From the NCBI GenBank assembly GCA_013154095.1, contig JAADDD010000003.1, positions 1 to 64,000 of the forward strand: a stretch of 64,000 nt of DNA, read 5' to 3'. This document shows, in pieces, positions 1 to 8,226 of the stretch. The DNA comes from a bacterium. Lineage in GTDB: Archaea > JAADDD01. Position numbers and translations under genes: made by a program. The notes under the pieces were generated by a model. It worked only from the letters and a program-made list of their open reading frames with translations. It was not told where the DNA came from and did not search any database. Numbering within the stretch: position 1 is the stretch's first letter; the number at the start of each line of letters is the position of its first letter.

Positions 1-840
1 TGGTCCCAGGTTTCTCGCGCGATAATGATCAGCGCGCTCAAGGAGCTGGCACTGCTTTCGCGCTATCCTCTAGTAACAGTAATTTATTCTGGCGGCGACG
101 ACCTGCTGCTAGCTTGTCCGCGCGGAGTGCTGCTGGACGTGATCGAGCTCTCCAAGCGCTGCTTTTCTGGAATGCTGGACGAAGAAGTGCCTGGATTCAT
201 CCGTTTAGGCAAGAACTACACGCCTGCCCTTACATTTATTGGCCGCACATACGCAGTAGTGCTGGCGCACCCATACTTTCCGATGAAGTTTGTGCTCGAG
301 GAAGCTAGAAGGATCCAGCACAACAAGGACAAGATAACGTACTGCGGAGAAAAGAAGAATGCGCTGGCAATGCTGAGAATTACCCGCAGCTACAACAAAG
401 AGCTGGCGGCTGTGCCGTTTGCCCGAACTCTTAATCCAAGAAAGACTTCGCACGATGAAGTGCGCGAGCAGCTCGAGTATATTATTTCCTCGCTCGAAAA
501 GTCTACGCCTAAGGCCTTGCCTAGGCGTAAAATAGGCAGGCTTTTCCGCAGTGACATCTACGCTAAAACGCTGCAAGAACTAGTGAAATACTACAGCGAG
601 CAGGGATGCAGCAAGTACAAGCAGGCTCTCGGTAAGCTGCTTGAGCAGCACTTTGTAGGAGAAAACGAAGAGCTCGTAAAACAGACAATCCAGCAACTGC
701 TCAGCAACTCCCTGGCACTGCTTTTGGTGCGAGTAATCGGAAGAGAGAGCACTGTCTTGCTGGAACTGCTGCGGATGGCTGCGCTGCTGCAGGCTGTCAG
801 GTACTATGAGGCAAGGGAGGTGGCAAGATGCTGGAAGTAG
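1..840 (+). CDS. cas10: Cas10/Cmr2, type III CRISPR effector large subunit (5' truncated by window edge)
   Basis: The reading frame is open from base 1, so the N-terminal part (HD and first palm domains) lies outside the window. What is visible is the second palm domain, with the sequence IYSGGDDLLLACP; the GGDD signature is encoded at 91-102. In Cas10 this motif makes cyclic oligoadenylate second messengers once target RNA is bound, and it is intact here. The remaining ~240 residues are a helical C-terminal domain, as in Cmr2 and Csm1. The next gene starts 13 bases before this one stops, so they are translationally coupled. The III-B rather than III-A assignment rests on the neighbouring Cmr3-like protein. 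Confidence 0.85.
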   Translation, partial: WSQVSRAIMISALKELALLSRYPLVTVIYSGGDDLLLACPRGVLLDVIELSKRCFSGMLDEEVPGFIRLGKNYTPALTFIGRTYAVVLAHPYFPMKFVLEEARRIQHNKDKITYCGEKKNALAMLRITRSYNKELAAVPFARTLNPRKTSHDEVREQLEYIISSLEKSTPKALPRRKIGRLFRSDIYAKTLQELVKYYSEQGCSKYKQALGKLLEQHFVGENEELVKQTIQQLLSNSLALLLVRVIGRESTVLLELLRMAALLQAVRYYEAREVARCWK

Positions 841-1859
841 TGTTCAGGCCGACTGAGCCCTGCGTGTTTCAGGGACCAGGAGAGTTCTCGCCGCGGGCGC
901 TGATCGCGGACAATATTAGGGCAGCATACTCCTGGCCTAGACTGCCTACACTGCTCGGAGCGCTCTGCACTTCCCTGTACTTCTCTGACCCGAAGTACAA
1001 GAGCAGAGTAAGCACGTCAAGAAGCTGGGAAGAAAACGTTGACAGTATACTACAGGATTTTTTCGGCAAAAACTACAAGATTCTCGGCATGTACGTGCGG
1101 TATAATAACAGGATCTACTTGCCTGTCTGTGAGCAGTACTTGGTAGAGCTAGAATTCTTGCGCAGACTCTTTGCGCGCGTTTCCTGGAATGACTTTGTTG
1201 CTGCAGCAGTTGATCCTAAGAACAAGAAGAAAGACTGGTTTGAGGTACTGCTCAGTGCGGCAGGCGAGGATCCAGAGAAAGAAGTGCTCAGGCGCGACTC
1301 ATTGCGCAAGCTCGGCATCCAGCTCGTGCCTCTATTGAAGCAGGTGGAAGAGCAGCACCTATATTATATAGAATATGTATATTATAAAACAAAAAATAAT
1401 GAAAACGTGGCTCCCTGGGAGCTCGAGTACGTGCTGCTGGTAGAGGGCGAGCAGACTAGCAGCTTCAAGGCCATGCAGCGTCTTGGCGCAGAAGGAAGAT
1501 ACGCGCTGCTGGCTGTCTGCAAGGCGAGCAATCCGCTAGGAAGCATTGTTAAAGGAAAAGAAGATGTGCTTGACAGGCTGGGCTTCAACAGCTTTCTGCA
1601 GCTCAAGGATGCAGAAGAAAAAGTCTGGATAACGCTTACACCCGTGGTTCTCCACGAAAATGTGCTTTCTTTTGTGCTCTACGAGGAGTTTGCGCAGGCA
1701 GTAATAGCCCAAGTTCTTGAGAGACTCGGCGTAGAAGGAAATGCTGTCAAGCTTCTTGGCAAGGTTGACTGCCTAGGAGGCTACGACATTCTCAGGAACA
1801 TTAAAAAACCGCTGCTTCCAGTTTTCCAGGAAGGCAGCATTGTCTGGATCACGCAATGA
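828..1859 (+). CDS. cmr3: Cmr3-like RAMP protein (Cas5 group) of the type III complex
   Basis: This 343-residue protein follows cas10 with a 13-base overlap. Features recalled from Cmr3: an N-terminal segment followed by LPTLLGAL at residues 39-46 (like the PSTLAGAL of Cmr3), then a segment reading KILGMYVRY..RIYLPV (like the Cmr3 'GPFLVRDGRIYLPAP'), and a C-terminus ending EGSIVWI, like the usual GSVYYF end. Cmr3 caps the crRNA 5' handle and bridges Cas10 to the Cas7 backbone. Identification rests on short motifs and gene order. A highly divergent Csm4 is the alternative. Confidence 0.65.
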   Translation: MLEVVFRPTEPCVFQGPGEFSPRALIADNIRAAYSWPRLPTLLGALCTSLYFSDPKYKSRVSTSRSWEENVDSILQDFFGKNYKILGMYVRYNNRIYLPVCEQYLVELEFLRRLFARVSWNDFVAAAVDPKNKKKDWFEVLLSAAGEDPEKEVLRRDSLRKLGIQLVPLLKQVEEQHLYYIEYVYYKTKNNENVAPWELEYVLLVEGEQTSSFKAMQRLGAEGRYALLAVCKASNPLGSIVKGKEDVLDRLGFNSFLQLKDAEEKVWITLTPVVLHENVLSFVLYEEFAQAVIAQVLERLGVEGNAVKLLGKVDCLGGYDILRNIKKPLLPVFQEGSIVWITQ

Positions 1860-2389
1860 AGTTCTACAAGTACAGGCTGCTGCTAGAGCATTCCGGCGGC
1901 AGCGCCTTCCGCTTTTATTACATGCTGCCGCAGGACAGCGTTCCTGCTTGGCCCATTCTCGGAGTCTCGCCTGCGAGGAAGAGAGACAAGTACTGGGAGC
2001 GCTGGGTGCTAGCCTGCAGGGACATTTCTGCTGAGCTAGAAAGGCTGGCCGTGAAGCTGCAGTGCGAGGAAGTCGAGTTTGCTCCTGCAAGAAAACCAGT
2101 TGCAGTAGCCTCTACTGGCAAGTTCCTCGCCTACTTGCCTCCAGGAACTCCCAGCACAGCGAAGCTGCTCCTGCCGCTGCTGGTGTTTGGCCAGCGTCAT
2201 GGACTGCTCGAGCTGAGCGAGCAAGAATGCAGGAAGTTTCTCGCAGAGGCAGGCCGCAAGCTAGTATATTATAAGTTAAGAATATACCAGTACAGCTCAG
2301 GCCAGTACTTTCTCGGCCTTCTGCGCTTCCGGCAATGGAATTCGCCTGCCTGGAACTACCTTGCTGCGCTCCGCAGGCTGCTAGCATGA
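1856..2389 (+). CDS. RAMP-like protein A, possibly Cas6-related
   Basis: This 177-residue protein overlaps the Cmr3-like gene by 4 bases (ATGA). The C-terminal half resembles the C-terminal half of the next gene product: ECRKFLAEAGRKL here against EFKQFIAEAARELK there, each followed by a beta-rich stretch (QYFLGLLRF / EYVRGRFVF) and a final helix. The layout, a long first domain and then a segment like the second ferredoxin fold of Cas6, suggests a RAMP, but the glycine-rich loop that normally ends Cas6 is missing. It may be a divergent Cas6, Cmr6 or Cas7-like subunit. Position makes a CRISPR role likely; the specific role is inference. Confidence 0.45.
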   Translation: MKFYKYRLLLEHSGGSAFRFYYMLPQDSVPAWPILGVSPARKRDKYWERWVLACRDISAELERLAVKLQCEEVEFAPARKPVAVASTGKFLAYLPPGTPSTAKLLLPLLVFGQRHGLLELSEQECRKFLAEAGRKLVYYKLRIYQYSSGQYFLGLLRFRQWNSPAWNYLAALRRLLA

Positions 2390-2955
2390 AGGACTCGCCT
2401 GAACCCTACAGGCTGGTCTGCCTGCTGGAGCAGCCTCTAGGCGAGCAGCTGCCTGTGCTGCGCTGCTTACCAGCAAATAATTGCTGGCTCTGCGCAGTCT
2501 TTTCCGGAAAGCTGCCAGCAAGAGCAGAGGTGCTCGAGGCTGCAAGCTGGCACGAAGTAAGCACTGCCTACAAAGAAAGACTAGAGCAGAAACCGCAGAA
2601 GCTAAGGTTCACGGTCGATTTCCCTGTAAGGTTTTTCTACAAAAGGAGGTTTGCCAGAATACTCTACCCTTGCGTGCTGCTTGCCGGCCTGCTCAGCTTC
2701 TGTGCTAGCGTTCACCGAATCCAGTTTCTTCCTCCGCAGGAATTTAAGCAGTTCATCGCAGAGGCTGCGCGAGAACTGAAGCCAGTGGAGCTGCAAGGAG
2801 AAATAGTAAACTTCCGCGGAATGGAATATGTGCGCGGCAGGTTTGTTTTCCGCGTCTCTCCTTCTTGGCAGTACTACCATCTAGCAGTGCTCGCCGAAGT
2901 GCTCTGCAGGTACACTCTCGCGAGCGAAGCCGCAGAAAGGCTGCGCAGCTTATAA
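2386..2955 (+). CDS. RAMP-like protein B, paralogue of the preceding gene, possibly Cas6-related
   Basis: The ATG at 2386 overlaps the upstream stop (ATGA) and gives 189 residues. The middle segment LRFTVDFPVRFFYKRR followed by LYPCVLLAGLL resembles the start of the second ferredoxin-like domain of Cas6, the CRISPR RNA-processing endonuclease. The C-terminal MEYVRGRFVFRV strand fits Cas6 as well, but again no GxGxxxxxGxG loop is seen. No obvious conserved catalytic histidine can be assigned. The gene closes the cas operon: the next gene begins 44 bases later behind an AT-rich stretch that looks like its own promoter. Confidence 0.45.
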   Translation: MKDSPEPYRLVCLLEQPLGEQLPVLRCLPANNCWLCAVFSGKLPARAEVLEAASWHEVSTAYKERLEQKPQKLRFTVDFPVRFFYKRRFARILYPCVLLAGLLSFCASVHRIQFLPPQEFKQFIAEAARELKPVELQGEIVNFRGMEYVRGRFVFRVSPSWQYYHLAVLAEVLCRYTLASEAAERLRSL

Positions 2956-2999
2956 TATTATTTTCTAATGAATAAATATTCATAAGTTATATTATAATA

Positions 3000-3341
3000 A
3001 TGATGACGTGGCTAGTCATTGTTTATGCTGTAGCAAAGCTTGGCGGCAGAACAACGCGCAAAGAACTCGTTGAGCTGCTCTACGATAGGTTATGGCTCGT
3101 GCACAAAATAAGCCTCTATTCTAGCAGGCAAGAACTGCTAGAAATACTCGAAAACACCGCAAAATCAGGAGTGCTCGAGCTCCGCGGAGAAGAAGTTGTT
3201 CTCATGCAAGCTCCGGAAATTCAAAGAATAGTAGAAAGCTTGGAGCAGGAAAAGAAAAAGCCAAACCTCTTTGGTACAGTGTTTAGGCTAGTAGAGGAAG
3301 AAGCTGCTAGGATGAAAAGGAAAAGTGCAGTGAAGTGCTGA
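3000..3341 (+). CDS. Small winged-helix-like protein next to the cas operon
   Basis: This 113-residue protein starts at an ATGATG; either ATG could be used. Residues ~5-70 alternate helix and short strand in the pattern of a winged helix (LGGRTTRKELVELLYDRL, then a hydrophobic helix, then GVLELRGEEVVLM as a likely wing). The tail is lysine/arginine rich. An AT-rich stretch with a TATA-like TTATATTATA lies just upstream, so it is probably transcribed separately from cas. A regulator of the cas operon or of the downstream helical-protein array is a reasonable guess. No family was recognised. Confidence 0.5.
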   Translation: MMTWLVIVYAVAKLGGRTTRKELVELLYDRLWLVHKISLYSSRQELLEILENTAKSGVLELRGEEVVLMQAPEIQRIVESLEQEKKKPNLFGTVFRLVEEEAARMKRKSAVKC

Positions 3342-3422
3342 GTTCTTTTGTACTTTATTTTTCTGGTTAGTAGAAGGAATGACAAAAAGAACTAAACCTA
3401 AACAAGATATACATTTATTTTT

Positions 3423-3545
3423 AGCCGCTGCCTTACAGACCTACTACTGCTCCAGTATCCTGAAGTATACGACGCCATCTTCCAGCACCTAAAGTTTGCC
3501 CGCATTCACCCTGACAGCAGCTTGCTGCCAGATAACTGCGACTAA
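3423..3545 (+). pseudogene. Possible gene remnant without a start codon
   Basis: In the 240-base gap after the winged-helix gene, one frame reads about 40 residues (ending CLTDLLLLQYPEVYDAIFQ, then a short polar tail and TAA at 3543) with ordinary-looking composition, but there is no ATG, GTG or TTG in frame before an upstream stop. It may be the tail of a decayed member of the helical family that follows, or chance. The rest of the gap holds only AT-rich sequence and the promoter region of the next gene. Confidence 0.25.
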
Positions 3546-3580
3546 CACACATTTTTAAGGAAAAATGCTCGCCAAGATTT

Positions 3581-4297
3581 ATGCAGGCGTACCGCGACAA
3601 CTTCTTGCAAGTAGTAGAGCGCTTTGTGGATGCTGTTAAAAGAATAGAAGAGGCAGAAACTGCAGCAATTAAAGGCATACCGCGCATAGTAAAACCGTTC
3701 CTAGAAAACAGTTATAGCTACAGGTTCTGGCAGCTGCTGTACGAGAAGCAAGGCAAGATGTTTAGGGCAGAGAGCTTCGATGAGCTTGAAACGCTTGCAC
3801 AGATGGAGATGCAGGTAACAACTTTCCTGCAGGCTGCAACCAGCGGCAACATCTACAATGCTACTCCAGAGCAGCTGAAGAAGGCGCTGTCTATGGCACT
3901 TTCTAGCGAGGTAGGACCAGAAACTGCAGCAAGGTTAGTGGACATGCTCACGGAAAAAGACTACCGGCAAGTGCTAGACCGCGCAGTCTTTCGCGCGCCT
4001 GGATTTTACGCAGCTGTAAGAAAGCTCCTGGCGCTCACTGAAGAGTATGCTAAGCAGCTGCAGAGCGTACACGGATCTGCTATAGCTAGATTGCGCCAGG
4101 TTTTCGAGCGCACAGAAAAGTTCATTTCTGAGCTGGAAAAACTAAGAGAAGAAATTGCTGGCTACAAGCTGCAAAAAGACGATCTTTTAGACCTAAGAAC
4201 CATATTTAATGGCATTAATCTTGTCTTGCTGCCAATAGTGAGAGTTGCACTGCGCTTGGCCGCGAAGCTGCTCGAGAAAGCAGAATCAAGGGATTAG
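3581..4297 (+). CDS. Helical array protein 1 (middle motif only)
   Basis: 238 residues, almost entirely predicted helix, with no signal peptide or obvious transmembrane segment. It carries the family's middle motif: SSEVGPETAARLVDM followed by LTEKDYRQVLDRA, comparable to VGVPKAYYFIYK + LTPEEKEQLVSKKK in the protein at 15080-16699. It lacks the C-terminal LLxxxPxxLL..FPEL motif and ends in a helix (ILPIVRVALRLAAKLL-like) and a charged tail. A TTTTTAAGG stretch 25-30 bases upstream probably serves as its promoter. Function unknown. Homology to the other members is inferred by eye. Confidence 0.7.
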   Translation: MQAYRDNFLQVVERFVDAVKRIEEAETAAIKGIPRIVKPFLENSYSYRFWQLLYEKQGKMFRAESFDELETLAQMEMQVTTFLQAATSGNIYNATPEQLKKALSMALSSEVGPETAARLVDMLTEKDYRQVLDRAVFRAPGFYAAVRKLLALTEEYAKQLQSVHGSAIARLRQVFERTEKFISELEKLREEIAGYKLQKDDLLDLRTIFNGINLVLLPIVRVALRLAAKLLEKAESRD

Positions 4298-4716
4298 AGC
4301 TTCGAGCAGAAATAAATTTTGGATAGGGGCTTGGCGCCAAACTTTTTACATTAAGTAGCCAGCAAAGTATTTTTAATGCATTTTCTCATATAAGTAACGA
4401 CAAAAAAAAAAGAGCAAACTGTAAGAGTTATTACAACATGGTTACTTGCAATCATCTTTACATTGACGGTTGCAAACGAAGACATTCTTCCTCATATAAT
4501 TGCCAGAAATAAAATTATGACATAGAAAGATTGTTAAATCTGGCGAGCAAACTTTCAACTTTCTATATAACAAATTATCTACTGCCTATATTAATTCCCG
4601 ACCCCTTCCTTAGGCAAATCTTATACCTTTTCATCATTTTTTGTACGTCATGTGCGGCGCAAAAGAAATTAATATTCTTAGCGAAATTTTAAATACTATG
4701 AAATAAGTTATAGACC
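4298..4716. other. AT-rich intergenic region with a possible decayed gene
   Basis: This 419-base gap is much more AT-rich than its neighbours. On the plus strand 4397-4525 reads a lysine-rich start, then a hydrophobic signal-like segment (VITTWLLAIIFTLTVA) and a stop at 4523, but the frame begins at an ACG with no proper start codon; it may be the ruined 5' end of a secreted-protein gene. No repeats or RNA gene were recognised. The last 30 bases hold the promoter of the next gene. Confidence 0.4.
4688..4695 (+). promoter_or_regulatory. TATA-like promoter of helical array protein 2
   Basis: TTTAAATA centred about 25 bases before the ATG at 4717. This spacing implies an essentially leaderless transcript and shows that the array genes are not all served by one upstream promoter. 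Confidence 0.55.
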
Positions 4717-5955
4717 ATGCTACGATTGGATGCAGAACTGCGGCAGCTAGCACGTGCAATACTAAGACTAGCAGAAGCAGCAGAACCAGAAATAGGAGAG
4801 CGGCTAAACGAAATAGTGCTACGCTTGCAGGAGTGCTCTTATTATATCACTCGCTCTACTCAAGCAGCAGCTTTTCTCGCTAGGGCACTTAGGCAGGCAA
4901 GAAAAGCTCGGCAGCTAGTTTACCTAGCAGCTACCAAAAATCCTACGCTCGCGGAAAAGGCAGCAAAAATAACTGCGCAGATAGACAAGGTAGAAGAACT
5001 ACTAAAAGAAGCACTGATTCCTGGAAAACTTTTCCTGAAGCATGCATTGCTTGGGTATGCTCAGCTGCTTTACTGCGTCGGCCTGTTCCAGTACGTGCTG
5101 CTAGAAAACAGCGTGATTTCTGAAGCCCTTGCGAGGGCAAGAAGCGTCGCAAGCGAAGAAACAGCCAGGCTGCTCGACATTTTCAAGGAAAAGTTTGCCA
5201 GCATGGTGATGCACGACATTGGTCGGCTCGCTGACCTGCAGAACAGCAGCAGCTCTGTAGCACGGCTGAAAGACAACTTGCTGGAAGCAGCAGAGAGTGT
5301 TCAGCTGCCAGAAGTGTACTACTGGATAATAAAATTGCTGCCAGAAAACGAGCTAGAAATCATTGTGCGCAGAAGAATAAAAATCAGCAAAAAGGTTGCC
5401 CAAAACATTAACTTGCTGCTCTTGTACCTTAAGCTTTACGCGAGGCTGCTGCTCGGCTACATCATCGTGCTCAGAAAGCTGCTAGAAGAGGAGAAGCTGC
5501 AACAGATGTTCAGGGAAATTATTCTAGAGCTAGGCGAGTTTGGAGAAATAGTAGAAAGCCTAGCAAGAGAAGCTCTCAGCAACGAGAAGCTGCTACCTGC
5601 AGCGTTGCAGGCAGCCAAATCTTTGCTGGAAGATCTGCTAGGAGAAAGTGCAGAGAAGCAGCTGAGCGCACATTCTTATCGTGGTAAGCTGCGCCTGCTA
5701 GCGCTCTCCTTGCTCTGCACCGCTTGTTCTGCCAGGAACCTGGTAGCCTGCACGGCAAAAGAGCTGCTGTCGAGGCTCGGCAACCGCCTTCCTGCTGATG
5801 CGGTGAAAGACCTGCAGAAGCTGGCTGACTGCACAGCAGCAGAAATTCTTGGCAGGCAACCGAAAGAGCTGCTAGCACTTTCTTTTCCGGAGCTTACTAA
5901 GTTCTGCAAGCTACTAGAAGAACTAGAAAGAAGCGGAGTGCAGTTAACTGTCTAG
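4717..5955 (+). CDS. Helical array protein 2 (complete architecture)
   Basis: 412 residues, nearly all helical, rich in Leu, Ala, Glu and Lys; cytoplasmic by appearance. Three family signatures are visible: LLENSVISEALARAR in the first half (the protein at 9953 has LLENSMLGEAIARVR), the middle motif LPEVYYWIIK + LPENELEIIVRR, and the C-terminal motif EILGRQPKELLALSFPEL, ending in VQLTV. It is the best reference member of the family. It has its own TATA box and is followed after 36 bases by a short helical gene. Function unknown; no nucleotide-binding or catalytic motif was seen, so a structural, RNA-binding or protein-interaction role is more likely than an enzyme. Confidence 0.75.
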   Translation: MLRLDAELRQLARAILRLAEAAEPEIGERLNEIVLRLQECSYYITRSTQAAAFLARALRQARKARQLVYLAATKNPTLAEKAAKITAQIDKVEELLKEALIPGKLFLKHALLGYAQLLYCVGLFQYVLLENSVISEALARARSVASEETARLLDIFKEKFASMVMHDIGRLADLQNSSSSVARLKDNLLEAAESVQLPEVYYWIIKLLPENELEIIVRRRIKISKKVAQNINLLLLYLKLYARLLLGYIIVLRKLLEEEKLQQMFREIILELGEFGEIVESLAREALSNEKLLPAALQAAKSLLEDLLGESAEKQLSAHSYRGKLRLLALSLLCTACSARNLVACTAKELLSRLGNRLPADAVKDLQKLADCTAAEILGRQPKELLALSFPELTKFCKLLEELERSGVQLTV

Positions 5956-5991
5956 CTCCTAATTTTTAACCTTGGTCTTTCTGGTCTTTAC

Positions 5992-6621
5992 ATGCAGGCA
6001 ACAGTAAAGGCAGTGCTTAGGCTAGAAAATCTTTTGCTGAACATGGTAGAGCAAAAAATAAAAGAAATAGCAGAGAAAGGCTTTGTTCTTTCTAGTATCA
6101 AAAGATTATATGAGAGAAGCAAGAAAAAGCCTGCAATTACTGGAGAGCAGCTATACATAATTTTAAGGCTTGAAGCAGACATTGCTAGAAGAGCTTCTAG
6201 GAAGGCAGGCGACCTTGGTCTCTTGCTGCAAGAAATTTTGCGGGAGCACGGATTTGTGCTGCTGCTAGCTTTCTGCAGGAAAGAACTGCAGGGTTTCTAC
6301 AGGCTAGCTTTAAGGCTTGCGCCGGAAGAGTGGCAGTTCCTTGCGAACCTGCAGTCAGTAGTGCTCCGGTGCAGGCAGCTCCAGGCTATTAGAGCAAGCA
6401 GCCCAGCAGACGAATTCTCTGTGCTTTGCCTTAGATTATATTACTTTGTTTCTGAGTTCAGGGAGCTACTCTCTAGGCACTACAGGCACTTGCAGTCGCC
6501 CGAGCTAAAAGAGCTGTGCTGCGAGGTCAGGGCAGTGCTGCAGGATATTCTGCGCGAGCTCCTGCGAGGAGGCTGCCCGCTTCCAGAACTCGTTAAAAAG
6601 CTGCAGGAGCTAGTTACCTAA
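5992..6621 (+). CDS. Short helical array protein 3
   Basis: 209 residues, all-helical, basic in places. It follows a long family member, as does the 212-residue gene at 8227, and the two have the same length and similar composition. A weak TATA-like AATTTTTAAC lies 25-30 bases upstream. I could not align it convincingly with the middle or C-terminal motifs of the long members, so it may be a partner protein rather than a paralogue. Function unknown. Confidence 0.65.
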   Translation: MQATVKAVLRLENLLLNMVEQKIKEIAEKGFVLSSIKRLYERSKKKPAITGEQLYIILRLEADIARRASRKAGDLGLLLQEILREHGFVLLLAFCRKELQGFYRLALRLAPEEWQFLANLQSVVLRCRQLQAIRASSPADEFSVLCLRLYYFVSEFRELLSRHYRHLQSPELKELCCEVRAVLQDILRELLRGGCPLPELVKKLQELVT

Positions 6622-6676
6622 AATTTATATACTATGGTTCAAGTAATGTCTCATAACCGATTGTGCAGGCTAGAGC

Positions 6677-8197
6677 ATGGTAGCAGTCCAAGAAACTAAA
6701 GAGAAGGAAATCATTGAGTTGTACAGCAAGAACTGTGTGGACTTGAAGCTTGCAGAAATTGCTGCTTCTGCGCAGCGCTGGCTCCTGGCACTTAATCTAG
6801 AAAAGCAAGTAGACGCAAGTAACGAACTCTGGAGCGAGTTTTTCCGGCACTACAAGCAAGTTTGCCGCTTGCTAGAGCAGCTCAAGGAAACAGCGCATGC
6901 CGCTAGTCTAGAGCAGTTAATCGAACAGTCATTGCGCTGCGAGAAACTACCTGCTGCAGAGCCGCTAGAGCTAGTCAGGCAGCTCTATGCAGCAGTGCTA
7001 GCTGCTGCTGAATTGCTCGAAAGACTGAAGACGGAGAAGGAACCCCTGCGCAGAATCAAAGAAACTCTCAGAGAAATCAAGGAACAACTAGAAGCTAGTG
7101 GTTTACTGCAGCCGAGCGAAACTTGGTTTCTTGCAAGCATGCTGCGAGCATACAGTGCACTCGAAGAGCTAGTAACTGCAGCAGCAATTTCTTGGAGCAA
7201 GGCAAGCATCGCGCCGTTCAGGGAAGGCTGGCTAAAGAATACTGCTAGAGCAGCAGTTCCTTTCTTTGCAGCAGCGGAAATTGCAGAAAAAACTGCCAGT
7301 GACGCAGAAAAAGCTGTGCTTGTAAGGTTCAAGCGAGCCATTGCTGGATCGCTTATTCGCAGAGCACCAGAAATTGTACCGCTGCTGCTCTCTTCTCGTG
7401 ATGTAAATACATTCAGAACAAATCTTTACTGTCTAGCAGTGCTGCTAGGAGTGCCAAAAGCAGCTAAAATAATAGAAAGCAGAGTAGAACCAGAAAAGTT
7501 GCTAGCAAACAGCGAGATTGCTGCTGCCTACCTGAACGAGTTCTGCAGCGAGCTGCTCGCAGCGCACAAGCTATACACAGCCTACTTGCTGACTCTGAAA
7601 GCCTACATTGCTGCTCTTATGCTGGCAGTTGGAAAAGAAAAAGTAAGCCAGCTAGCAAGCTTGGTTGATGGTCCTGCGAGAAAGTTACTAGAAGAAATGC
7701 TTGCCCTAGATAAAACTGCAATAGAACAAGTAACGAAAGCTGCCGTTAAGCTGAACAAGAATCTGCGCTTCCAGTACAAGCGGCTGGAAATATATTCGTG
7801 GTGCGCCAAGCACGTAAAAGAACCGCGTAACCTAGAAGAGCTCTTAGCATACCTCGGAGGCTATGCAGTGCTGCATCTGGTCAAGCTGTACGAACTGCTC
7901 TACTACTTGCCTGTGCACGCGCACCTTACCGTGCAGCCGCAGCTAAAAGAAGCCTTCCGCAGGCTGCACCCACTGCTCGTGCTAGGAATGTCGCCAGTAG
8001 ACATGCTGCTGCTCCAGCATCCTGCAGCAGACACTGTCTTTTTTGCCCAGCTGCCGATCTTCCGTGTCGGTCTCAGCGCTGTGCTGCTAGGCATAGATAA
8101 CAGAGAATACTCTAGCCTGCTCAAGCGCACGCACTTCATAAGAGCAGCGAGTAGTCCCAATGAGCAGCAGCTAGCCTTCCTGGTAAGCCTTTACTAA
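6677..8197 (+). CDS. Helical array protein 4 (long member)
   Basis: 506 residues of alpha-helix, with an extra ~150-residue N-terminal helical region compared with protein 2. The middle motif is present as VLLGVPKAAKIIE + VEPEKLLANSEI, and a degenerate C-terminal motif as MSPVDMLLLQHPA. TATA-like TTTATATA at 6624-6631 and an AGGCTAGAG stretch before the ATG suggest a short-leader transcript. No transmembrane segment or catalytic motif was recognised. It is paired with the short gene that starts 30 bases downstream. Confidence 0.7.
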   Translation: MVAVQETKEKEIIELYSKNCVDLKLAEIAASAQRWLLALNLEKQVDASNELWSEFFRHYKQVCRLLEQLKETAHAASLEQLIEQSLRCEKLPAAEPLELVRQLYAAVLAAAELLERLKTEKEPLRRIKETLREIKEQLEASGLLQPSETWFLASMLRAYSALEELVTAAAISWSKASIAPFREGWLKNTARAAVPFFAAAEIAEKTASDAEKAVLVRFKRAIAGSLIRRAPEIVPLLLSSRDVNTFRTNLYCLAVLLGVPKAAKIIESRVEPEKLLANSEIAAAYLNEFCSELLAAHKLYTAYLLTLKAYIAALMLAVGKEKVSQLASLVDGPARKLLEEMLALDKTAIEQVTKAAVKLNKNLRFQYKRLEIYSWCAKHVKEPRNLEELLAYLGGYAVLHLVKLYELLYYLPVHAHLTVQPQLKEAFRRLHPLLVLGMSPVDMLLLQHPAADTVFFAQLPIFRVGLSAVLLGIDNREYSSLLKRTHFIRAASSPNEQQLAFLVSLY

Positions 8198-8226
8198 ATC
8201 AATAACTTTTTATGTACTAGTAGTAG

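Noticed and set aside
205..576. Minus-strand frame of 123 codons inside the Cas10 gene
   Set aside because: Lies wholly within a frame with the cas10 signature and has no recognisable motif; it is a shadow of biased codon use.
4381..4560. Possible CRISPR leader or repeat in the AT-rich gap
   Set aside because: No sequence of 20-40 bases recurs with regular spacing there or elsewhere in the window that I could see.
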